Source of the DNA: an uncultured Bacteroidota bacterium
GTDB taxonomy: Bacteria > Bacteroidota > Bacteroidia > Chitinophagales > Chitinophagaceae
Length of the DNA: 5,606 nt
NCBI GenBank assembly: GCA_903905685.1
Contig: CAIVHI010000095.1
Coordinates: forward strand, 1-5,606
Direction: 5' to 3'
The position numbers and the translations under genes are program-made. This document shows, piece by piece, positions 1 through 5,606 of this stretch (the stretch's first letter is position 1; every line of letters begins with the position of its first letter). The notes under the pieces are model-generated. The model did no database searches, was not told the origin of the DNA, and saw nothing but the letters and a program-made list of their open reading frames with translations.

Positions 1-86
1 ACCTACGCCGATTGTTCTTGGACGACAACTGGCCCGGATTCCCCCTCAGAAAAAATTATGTTGACGAAAATATGATCTCCTTATGA
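1..86 (+). CDS. nuoC: NADH-quinone oxidoreductase subunit C, C-terminal fragment (partial at left edge)
   Basis: Only the last 27 codons are present, read from base 3 to a TGA at 84-86; the start lies outside the window. The visible tail contains RRLFLDDNWPGFPLRKNYVD, the conserved end of the NuoC / 30 kDa family, in which a bend of the type GHPLRKDY closes the protein. NuoC is a peripheral-arm subunit without cofactors that packs against NuoD and NuoI near the quinone site. The stop codon overlaps the nuoD start as ATGA (83-86), so the two genes are separate but probably translationally coupled. In several Bacteroides and in E. coli these two are one fused protein; here the stop is clear and the frames differ. 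Assignment is firm despite the short length, because motif and neighbour agree. Confidence 0.9.
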   Translation, partial: LRRLFLDDNWPGFPLRKNYVDENMISL

Positions 87-1204
87 ACTTGTTAGGCGAA
101 CCCGAAGTAACCGAAGAAGGCGAATTCATCATCAACATAGGGCCCCAGCACCCGTCTACTCACGGGGTGTTGCACCTCAAGGTGTGGCTGGATGGGGAGA
201 CCATCAAGAAAGTGGAACCCCACATCGGCTACATCCACCGTTCTATCGAGAAAATGTCGGAAAGCCTGTCTTACAGGAACTTCATTTATGTGACGAGCCG
301 CATGGACTACATCAGCGCGCACATCAACAATCAGGCATGTGCCCTAACGGTTGAGAAAGGCTTGCAGGTGGAAGTGCCGGCACGTGCCCGAGTGGTGCGT
401 GTACTTCTGGCCGAGCTCACCCGGCTGGCCTCCCACCAATTGTGGTGGGGCTGCACCGGCTTGGATTTGGGTGCAGTAACGCCGTTCTTCTATGCCTTCC
501 GCGAGCGCGAAGCCATCTTGGACATCATGGAGGAAACCTGCGGTGCCCGACTCACCCAAAACTTCATGGTGCCCGGCGGCATCATGTACGATATCCACCC
601 CAACTTCCAGAACCGCGTGAAAACGGTATTGATACAGGTGAAGGAAAAACTTAAGGAATACGACGAACTGGTGACCGACAACGTCATCTTTCAAGGGCGC
701 GTAAAAGGCGTGGGCGTGCTCACTGCCGAAGACGCCATCAGCTTGGGCATCACCGGCCCATCGGCACGAGCATCGGGCGTGAGCTGCGATGTGCGCAAGT
801 GGTTCCCGTATGAAGGCTACGAAAACCTGCAATTCGACGAAGTGCTCGACACCGGCGGCGACTGCTTGGCGCGCTACATGGTGCGGATGCGCGAAATGAA
901 GCAAAGCATCCACATTATAGAACAACTGATAGACAACATACCCGAGGGCGACTTCCAGGCCAAAACCAAAATGGTGATCAAGCTGCCCAAGGGGGAATTC
1001 TACCAACGTGTGGAAACCGCCCGTGGAGAACTCGGCGTATACATTGTGAGCGATGGCGGCTCTTCGCCCTATCGCATCAAGTACCGCACGCCCAACTTCT
1101 CCAACCTGTGGGCATTGCCCGTTTTGGCCAAGAACGCCAAAATAGGCGACCTGATTTCTATCATGGCCACCTTAGACCTCATCATTCCCGACATCGACAG
1201 ATAA
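83..1204 (+). CDS. nuoD: NADH-quinone oxidoreductase subunit D (49 kDa subunit)
   Basis: This 373-residue protein is the large quinone-site subunit of complex I, evolved from the [NiFe]-hydrogenase large subunit. Near the N-terminus it has the family signature NIGPQHPSTHGVLH (residues 18-31). By alignment from memory with Thermus Nqo4, His27 and Tyr76 (in SRMDY) match the pair that contacts the quinone head group. Further conserved blocks are PHIGYIHR (46-53), LTRLASHQLWWG, LGAVTPFFYAFREREAILD, GPSARASGV..DVRKWFPY, and the C-terminal ARGELGVYIVSDGG with an ending in DIDR. No metal-binding cysteine pairs of hydrogenase type remain, as expected. The protein is shorter than the roughly 400-residue family norm, because the segment before KLPKGE (about residues 286-304) is compact. 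The ATG at 83 overlaps the nuoC stop and gives a natural N-terminus. No strong Shine-Dalgarno motif precedes it. Confidence 0.97.
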   Translation: MNLLGEPEVTEEGEFIINIGPQHPSTHGVLHLKVWLDGETIKKVEPHIGYIHRSIEKMSESLSYRNFIYVTSRMDYISAHINNQACALTVEKGLQVEVPARARVVRVLLAELTRLASHQLWWGCTGLDLGAVTPFFYAFREREAILDIMEETCGARLTQNFMVPGGIMYDIHPNFQNRVKTVLIQVKEKLKEYDELVTDNVIFQGRVKGVGVLTAEDAISLGITGPSARASGVSCDVRKWFPYEGYENLQFDEVLDTGGDCLARYMVRMREMKQSIHIIEQLIDNIPEGDFQAKTKMVIKLPKGEFYQRVETARGELGVYIVSDGGSSPYRIKYRTPNFSNLWALPVLAKNAKIGDLISIMATLDLIIPDIDR

Positions 1205-1244
1205 TTCATCAACCCGCAACTTCCCCACTTCAAAACAGCAAACA

Positions 1245-2339
1245 TTGAAACCGTTATTGGAAATCAGTTTATCGGGTTTTGCATCGCAGATTGACGCTTG
1301 GCTGAATGCCGCACTGGGCGGCGGCACCCTGGTGGTGGCCACCGAAATGGTGGTAACCGGGGTTGTGCTGCTCGGCTTTTTGGTCGTGTTGTGCTTTTTC
1401 TTAGGCTATATGGAGCGCAAGGTGGCGGGGTTCATCGAAATCCGCCTCGGCCCCAACCGGGTAGGCCCGAAAGGCTCCCTGCAAATCGTGGCCGATACCG
1501 TGAAACTCCTGATGAAGGAGGGTATTACCCCGGCTTCCTCCGACAAATTCCTGTTCCACCTTGCCCCGGTAATCGTAGTTACCGCCGCATTGCTGGCGGT
1601 GGCGCCGATAGCCTTTGCCAAGAACCTGCAGATTTGGGACCTCAACATCGGCCTGCTGTACGTGTCGGCGGTATCATCATTGGCCGTAATCGGCATCTTA
1701 ATGGCGGGCTGGAGCAGCTACAACAAATACTCCCTGCTGGGCGCCATGCGCAGTGGTGCCCAGATAGTGAGCTACGAACTTTCGGTAGGGCTTTCCCTCA
1801 TCTCCATCGTGGCCCTGACGGGCAGCCTGAAAATATCAGACATCGTGATGGCGCAGCAAGACGGCTGGTGGATTTTCAAGGGGCATATACCCGTGCTCAT
1901 TTCCTTCGTCATCTTCCTTATCGCCTCCACCGCCGAAATCAACCGCGCACCCTTCGACCTTACCGAGGCAGAGCAAGAGCTGACCGGCGGCTACCATACC
2001 GAATACTCGGGCATGAAGTTCGCCATGTTCCTGCTGGCAGAATATATCAACCTTTTCGTGGTGTCGGCTATTGCGGCCACCATCTTCTTAGGTGGCTGGA
2101 TGCCCTTCCACCTGGGCCATTGGCAGGCATTCAACGGCATCATGGACTGGATACCTTCGTCCATGTGGTTCATGGGTAAGACACTGTTTGTGGTATTCAT
2201 TATCATGCAGTTCCGGTGGACCTTTCCCCGCCTCCGCATCGACCAGCTTTTGAATCTCGAATGGAAATATTTATTGCCCATCAGCATGGTCAACACCATT
2301 TTGGTGGCGTTGATTACGATAATGGGTTGGCATTTTTAA
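1245..2339 (+). CDS. nuoH: NADH-quinone oxidoreductase subunit H (membrane quinone-cavity subunit)
   Basis: NuoH (ND1) is the membrane subunit that joins the peripheral arm to the membrane arm and forms part of the quinone chamber and the first proton path. The 364-residue sequence is mostly hydrophobic, with about eight membrane segments expected. It carries YMERKVAGF (55-63), IRLGPNRVGPKGSLQ (66-80), and the acidic cytoplasmic loop AEINRAPFDLTEAEQEL (230-246) followed by GYHTEYSGM (249-257), all diagnostic. The start is TTG at 1245: no in-frame ATG or GTG lies between it and the nuoD stop, and the first in-frame ATG (residue 35) falls only about 20 residues before YMERKV and would cut the first membrane helix. 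A second TTG at 1257 is possible. The length slightly exceeds the usual 320-350 because of the N-terminal stretch. It follows nuoD after 40 bp with no nuoE, nuoF or nuoG between. Confidence 0.96.
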   Translation: MKPLLEISLSGFASQIDAWLNAALGGGTLVVATEMVVTGVVLLGFLVVLCFFLGYMERKVAGFIEIRLGPNRVGPKGSLQIVADTVKLLMKEGITPASSDKFLFHLAPVIVVTAALLAVAPIAFAKNLQIWDLNIGLLYVSAVSSLAVIGILMAGWSSYNKYSLLGAMRSGAQIVSYELSVGLSLISIVALTGSLKISDIVMAQQDGWWIFKGHIPVLISFVIFLIASTAEINRAPFDLTEAEQELTGGYHTEYSGMKFAMFLLAEYINLFVVSAIAATIFLGGWMPFHLGHWQAFNGIMDWIPSSMWFMGKTLFVVFIIMQFRWTFPRLRIDQLLNLEWKYLLPISMVNTILVALITIMGWHF

Positions 2340-2342
2340 CGT

Positions 2343-2356
2343 TAGGCAATAGGCAA
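2343..2356 (+). repeat. Perfect tandem repeat, 2 x 7 bp (TAGGCAA)
   Basis: Two adjacent exact copies of TAGGCAA lie just after the nuoH stop codon, in the 56 bp spacer before nuoI. A short flanking match, GTTA at 2341-2344 against TAAC at 2360-2363, could form only a very weak stem. No function is inferred; slippage duplication in an unconstrained spacer would explain it. Confidence 0.6.
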
Positions 2357-2386
2357 CGGTAACAAACACGATAACCATCTGAAAAC

Positions 2387-2390
2387 AGGA
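2387..2390 (+). promoter_or_regulatory. Possible weak ribosome binding site for nuoI
   Basis: AGGA ends five bases before the nuoI ATG, an acceptable spacing for a Shine-Dalgarno motif. It is the only start among the complete genes here with such a motif close by, and Bacteroidota generally make little use of Shine-Dalgarno pairing, so it may be chance. Confidence 0.3.
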
Positions 2391-2395
2391 CAAGT

Positions 2396-2872
2396 ATGTT
2401 TTTGAAAGATTATGTAGGGACGGTGTATAAGTCGGTCAGGTCGTTGCTGACGGGGATGAAGGTGACGGGGTATTATTTCACCCATCCCAAGGAAATCCAG
2501 ACGCAGGAGTACCCCGACAATCGGGCCACGCTCCAGATGTTCGACAGGTTCAAGGGCGAGGTCATCATGCCCCATGACGACAGCAACGAGCACCGGTGCA
2601 CCGGTTGCCAGGCCTGCGAAATTGCCTGCCCCAACGGTACCATCAAAATCATCACGAAGCAGGAACTACAGCCCGACGGCAAGAAGAAGAAAGCCATCGA
2701 TGCCTTCGTATACCACTTGGAACTCTGCACGTTATGCAACATGTGCGTATCCGCCTGCCCTTCCGACGCCATCAAAATGGGGCAGTCGTTCGAGCACAGC
2801 GTATACGACAAACGCCAGTTGAAAAAGATTTTGAACAAACCCGGTTCCAAGGTGATGGAAGGGGTGGAATGA
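2396..2872 (+). CDS. nuoI: NADH-quinone oxidoreductase subunit I (2 x [4Fe-4S] ferredoxin-like)
   Basis: NuoI (TYKY / 23 kDa) carries clusters N6a and N6b, which pass electrons through the peripheral arm toward cluster N2 in NuoB. The 158-residue sequence has two intact CxxCxxCxxxCP motifs: Cys68, 71, 74, 78 (CTGCQACEIACP) and Cys111, 114, 117, 121 (CTLCNMCVSACP). All eight cluster ligands are present. Before them, an amphipathic N-terminal part (about residues 1-30) would lie on the membrane against NuoH, and YPDNRATLQMFDRFKGEV matches the style of Bacteroidota NuoI as I remember it. A lysine-rich insert (PDGKKKK, 93-99) separates the two motifs. The ATG at 2396 follows a 56 bp spacer and a weak AGGA. 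The TGA stop overlaps an ATG (2869) that opens only a seven-codon frame. Length is normal for the family. Confidence 0.97.
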   Translation: MFLKDYVGTVYKSVRSLLTGMKVTGYYFTHPKEIQTQEYPDNRATLQMFDRFKGEVIMPHDDSNEHRCTGCQACEIACPNGTIKIITKQELQPDGKKKKAIDAFVYHLELCTLCNMCVSACPSDAIKMGQSFEHSVYDKRQLKKILNKPGSKVMEGVE

Positions 2873-2897
2873 TTTTAGAACAATCCATGTAAGCGAA

Positions 2898-3455
2898 ATG
2901 AACGCACCTACAGTCATATTCTATATTTTGGCAGCCTGTATATTGGCATTTGGGCTGCTGGCGGTAACCGTGCGGAAGATATTCCGCGCTGCGGTCTTCC
3001 TGCTGTTCTCGCTCATAGGCGTAGCCGGCCTGTACTTCCTGCTCGATTACGAATTCATAGGTGCGGTGCAAATCATCGTTTATGTGGGTGGCATCGTGGT
3101 TTTGCTGATATTCTCCATCTTCCTCACACATGGCTCGGGCGGCCAAATGAAAAAGCCTAGACCAAGGCGGGTAGTATTCGGCGCGCTGGCCGGCACATTG
3201 GGTGCATCGCTCACCATGTCGTTCATCAACAACCAGCAATTCAGCGCCAACGACAAACCCGCCGTTGCAGCCACGGCCGGCGAGATTGGCGGACAAATGC
3301 TGAGCGTGACCGAACACGGCTACATATTGCCTTTTGAAGTTGTGAGCTTTCTGTTGTTGGCATCTATGATAGGCTGTATAGTGATAGCCGTGAAAATAAA
3401 ACTGCCCGCCCAGCAAATGCTGACGGCCGATACCGACGACGTACCAACCCGCTAA
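2898..3455 (+). CDS. nuoJ: NADH-quinone oxidoreductase subunit J
   Basis: NuoJ (ND6) is a five-helix membrane subunit between NuoH and NuoK, taking part in the conformational coupling that drives proton transfer. The 185-residue product has hydrophobic segments at roughly residues 5-25, 30-50, 53-77, 93-110 and 143-167. The third contains YVGGIVVLLIF (62-72), the conserved glycine-rich helix that forms the pi-bulge in known structures. The conserved acidic pair before it (LDYEF, 49-53) is present. The last helix is preceded by the family-typical HGYILPFEVVSFLLLASMIG. Between helices four and five lies a polar, alanine-rich loop that varies between species. The ATG at 2898 is 25 bp past the nuoI stop and begins close to the first helix, so this start is the natural one. 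No Shine-Dalgarno motif is evident. Confidence 0.95.
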   Translation: MNAPTVIFYILAACILAFGLLAVTVRKIFRAAVFLLFSLIGVAGLYFLLDYEFIGAVQIIVYVGGIVVLLIFSIFLTHGSGGQMKKPRPRRVVFGALAGTLGASLTMSFINNQQFSANDKPAVAATAGEIGGQMLSVTEHGYILPFEVVSFLLLASMIGCIVIAVKIKLPAQQMLTADTDDVPTR

Positions 3456-3494
3456 CCAACCGCAGCCAATCACCAACCACAAGCACAACGATTT

Positions 3495-3809
3495 ATGCAG
3501 AATATTGGTTTGACACCCATCCTCTTTCTTAGCTGCGGCCTGTTTTTCATTGGCATCTACGGCTTCCTTACCCGTAGGAACATGATTACCATGCTCATGG
3601 CTATAGAACTCATTTTGAACAGCGTGAACATCAACTTCGTGGCGTTCAACAAGTTCCTTTTTGCCGACAAACTGGACGGGGTGTTTTTCACGTTGTTCGT
3701 CATCACCATTGCCGCTGCCGAAGCCGCTGTGGCCATCGCCATCATTATTAACCTGTACCGCAGCTACCGTTCGATAGACGTAGACGACGCAGACACCATG
3801 AAATTTTAA
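3495..3809 (+). CDS. nuoK: NADH-quinone oxidoreductase subunit K
   Basis: NuoK (ND4L) is a small three-helix membrane subunit that carries two membrane-embedded glutamates on the central proton axis. The 104-residue sequence has both: Glu38 in MAIELILNSVN and Glu76 in AAAEAAVAIAI, matching Glu36 and Glu72 of E. coli NuoK. Three hydrophobic segments lie at about residues 6-25, 30-52 and 62-87, followed by a short acidic tail (DVDDAD). Length and motif spacing are normal for the family. The ATG at 3495 follows a 39 bp G-poor spacer and has no Shine-Dalgarno motif. nuoL starts three bases after its stop, so translation of the two is probably coupled. Confidence 0.96.
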   Translation: MQNIGLTPILFLSCGLFFIGIYGFLTRRNMITMLMAIELILNSVNINFVAFNKFLFADKLDGVFFTLFVITIAAAEAAVAIAIIINLYRSYRSIDVDDADTMKF

Positions 3810-3812
3810 GCT

Positions 3813-5606
3813 ATGCCGAGCACGACGCTAATCATACTCATTCCGCTGCTGCCTATAATCAGTTTTTTGCTGATTTCGTTTGCGGGACGCAAATACTTTC
3901 CCGGCCTGTGCGGCTACTTGGGCACGCTGGCCATAGGCGGATCATTCGCCATTTCGCTCATGACTGCGATGTCCTACTTCTTCAGTATGGGCAAGGTGGA
4001 TGGCGCGTATGTACAAAACATCGTGCTCGACTTCCCCTGGTTGCAGTTCACCGACAAACTCGGCATCAACATCGGCATCCTCCTCGACCCCATTTCGGTC
4101 ATGATGTTGCTGGTGGTTACGTTGATTTCGTTAATGGTACACTTCTATAGCCTCGGCTATATGAAGGGTGAGGAGCGGTATGCCACCTTCTATTCCTACT
4201 TGGGGCTGTTCACGTTTTCGATGCTGGGCTTGGTGTTGTCGTCCAACATCTTCCAAATCTACATTTTCTGGGAGCTCGTGGGCGTGTCGTCCTTCCTGCT
4301 CATTGGCTACTATTTCGACAAGCCGTCGGCAGTGGCTGCATCCAAAAAAGCATTCATCGTTACCCGGTTTGCCGATTTGGGCTTCCTGTTGGGTATCCTC
4401 ATCTTGGCCTACTATGGCGAGGCACTCGATTTCAAGACCTTGATTGCCAACCTCACAGGCAACACCGCGCAGGCGCACAACATAGCCGCCGGCTCCTTCA
4501 TGGGTTGCTCCGCGCTGGCTTGGGGCTTGGCACTGGTGTTCATGGGCGGTGCCGGCAAGTCGGCCATGTTCCCGCTGCACATCTGGCTGCCCGATGCCAT
4601 GGAAGGGCCTACGCCGGTGTCGGCACTCATTCACGCGGCAACCATGGTGGTGGCAGGCGTGTACTTGGTGGCCCGGTTGTTTCCGGTGTTCTGCACGTGT
4701 CCGCCTGTGCTCGACCTTGTCACGTGGGTTGGGGCGGCTTCGTCATTATTCGCTGCCATCATAGCCTGTACGCAAACCGACATCAAGCGCGTACTGGCTT
4801 ACTCTACCATGTCGCAGATAGGCTACATGATGTTTTCGCTGGGTGTGTCGCGTTATGGTGGCGAGGAAGGGTTGGGCTATATGGCTTCCATGTTCCACCT
4901 GTTTACCCATGCCATGTTTAAGGCATTGTTGTTCTTGGGAGCAGGGTCGGTCATCCACTACGTGCACAGCAATGAAATGAAGGATATGGGCGGGCTGCGC
5001 AAACTGATGCCCGTCACGCACATCACGTTCCTCGTGGCCTGTCTGGCCATTGCGGGCATACCTCCGTTTGCCGGCTTTTTCAGTAAGGAAGAAATATTGC
5101 AGGCCGCTTTCCACCACAACATGGCCATTTTCGTACTGGCCATTTCCACGGCCGCCATCACCGCGTTCTACATGTTCCGCCTGTATTTCAACATCTTCTG
5201 GGCAAAGGAATTCCATCCGGCCCATCACGGCGGCCACGGCCATGCCGCTGACCACCACGACGACCACTCGCATGGCGAGGGTCCCGCTGTGATGCTCATA
5301 CCGTTGGTCATTTTGGGGCTGATGTCGGTAGCTGCCGGCTTCGTTCCCTTCGGCCACTTGGTCACTTCCGACGGCAAGCCGCTGGAGACTCCATTCAATC
5401 CCGCCTTCTCGGCTACGCCGGTGTTGCTGGCGCTGTTGGGCATTTTCGCTGCCTATTCCTTTTATAAGAAGGAAAGCCCCACACCACAAAAAATCGCCGA
5501 CAGTCTTGGCGGGTTCTACAAGGCAGCCTACAACAAATTCTATATTGATGAAGCCTACATCTTCGTCACCAAGAAAGTCCTGTTCAATCTCATAGGCCGC
5601 CCCGCC
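3813..5606 (+). CDS. nuoL: NADH-quinone oxidoreductase subunit L (antiporter-like), partial at right edge
   Basis: NuoL (ND5) is the distal antiporter-like proton-pumping subunit. The frame runs 598 codons from the ATG at 3813 to the last base with no stop, so the C-terminal end, including the long lateral helix expected in this family, is cut off. Key pump residues are present: Glu154 in FWELVGVSSFLLIGYY, Lys249 in GGAGKSAMFPLHIWLPDAM, His274 in PVSALIHAATM, Lys370 in FHLFTHAMFKALLFLGAGS and Lys425 in GIPPFAGFFSKEEIL. These correspond to E. coli Glu144, Lys229, His254, Lys342 and Lys399 by motif matching. TDIKRVLAYSTMSQIGYM is also intact. Residues 468-487 form a polar loop with nine histidines between later helices. 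The last visible part, YNKFYIDEAYIFVTKKV, is the usual lead-in to the final helices. The start lies three bases after nuoK. NuoM and NuoN are related, but the sequence clearly matches the L type. Confidence 0.96.
   Translation, partial: MPSTTLIILIPLLPIISFLLISFAGRKYFPGLCGYLGTLAIGGSFAISLMTAMSYFFSMGKVDGAYVQNIVLDFPWLQFTDKLGINIGILLDPISVMMLLVVTLISLMVHFYSLGYMKGEERYATFYSYLGLFTFSMLGLVLSSNIFQIYIFWELVGVSSFLLIGYYFDKPSAVAASKKAFIVTRFADLGFLLGILILAYYGEALDFKTLIANLTGNTAQAHNIAAGSFMGCSALAWGLALVFMGGAGKSAMFPLHIWLPDAMEGPTPVSALIHAATMVVAGVYLVARLFPVFCTCPPVLDLVTWVGAASSLFAAIIACTQTDIKRVLAYSTMSQIGYMMFSLGVSRYGGEEGLGYMASMFHLFTHAMFKALLFLGAGSVIHYVHSNEMKDMGGLRKLMPVTHITFLVACLAIAGIPPFAGFFSKEEILQAAFHHNMAIFVLAISTAAITAFYMFRLYFNIFWAKEFHPAHHGGHGHAADHHDDHSHGEGPAVMLIPLVILGLMSVAAGFVPFGHLVTSDGKPLETPFNPAFSATPVLLALLGIFAAYSFYKKESPTPQKIADSLGGFYKAAYNKFYIDEAYIFVTKKVLFNLIGRPA

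Noticed and set aside
344..1006. Long open frame of 220 codons on the minus strand
   Set aside because: It lies entirely antisense to nuoD, whose conserved motifs are unbroken. The product is rich in His, Val and Ala as expected from reverse reading of a biased gene and resembles no family I know.
1205..1244. Possible terminator or internal promoter in the nuoD-nuoH spacer
   Set aside because: No inverted repeat or T-run is present and the spacer is only 40 bp, so continuous transcription is the simpler reading.
1298..2179. Open frame of 293 codons on the plus strand, out of frame with nuoH
   Set aside because: It sits inside nuoH; its product is rich in Arg, Gly, Pro and His, which is a typical shadow of a GC-biased gene. 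nuoH in the other frame has all family motifs.
2920..2936. TATATTTTGG resembling the Bacteroidota -7 promoter element (TAnnTTTG)
   Set aside because: It does not fit the consensus spacing exactly, has no partner -33 element that I can see, and lies within the coding start of nuoJ in a tight operon.
2772..3488. Open frame of 238 codons on the minus strand across the nuoI-nuoJ junction
   Set aside because: It spans two well-supported genes on the opposite strand and has no recognisable domain, so it is most likely a chance frame.
4746..5489. Open frame of 247 codons on the minus strand
   Set aside because: It is antisense to conserved parts of nuoL, including the Lys370 and Lys425 motifs; its composition is low-complexity and it has no family match.
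3813..5606. Idea that the region after nuoK is a non-coding stretch or a broken gene
   Set aside because: One uninterrupted frame of 598 codons runs from 3813 to the edge with all NuoL motifs in order; it only lacks a stop because the window ends.

Overview
The window is a single plus-strand run of respiratory complex I (proton-pumping NDH-1 / Nuo) genes: the 3' end of nuoC, complete nuoD, nuoH, nuoI, nuoJ and nuoK, and a 5'-complete nuoL that is still open at the right edge. Nearly every base is coding. No RNA gene, mobile element, CRISPR array, promoter or terminator was seen. Both window edges cut genes, so the operon extends both ways; nuoA-nuoB upstream and nuoM-nuoN downstream are expected but not visible.

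The likely host is a member of the Bacteroidota, probably Bacteroidales. The reasons are the gene order nuoC-D-H-I-J-K-L with nothing between nuoD and nuoH, the NuoI and NuoL sequence style as I remember that group, a compact NuoD, frequent ATA isoleucine codons, and A/C-rich spacers mostly without Shine-Dalgarno motifs. Genus cannot be judged from this window.

Layout: nuoC (1-86, C-terminal 27 residues) overlaps nuoD (83-1204) by ATGA. A 40 bp spacer leads to nuoH (1245-2339, TTG start). A 56 bp spacer holds a perfect 2 x 7 bp tandem repeat before nuoI (2396-2872). A 25 bp gap precedes nuoJ (2898-3455), 39 bp precede nuoK (3495-3809) and 3 bp precede nuoL (3813 to the edge).

How they work together: NuoC, NuoD and NuoI belong to the peripheral arm that passes electrons to quinone. 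NuoH joins that arm to the membrane and helps form the quinone cavity. NuoJ, NuoK and NuoL belong to the proton-translocating membrane arm. The NADH-oxidising module (nuoE, nuoF, nuoG) is absent from its usual place between nuoD and nuoH. This suggests an 11-subunit complex I whose electron donor is not NADH through the standard module; reduced ferredoxin or an unidentified partner is possible. That form is already known in Bacteroidales and other lineages, so I do not present the locus as a new system. The most useful second looks are the missing input module, a shortened loop in NuoD and a histidine-rich loop in NuoL.
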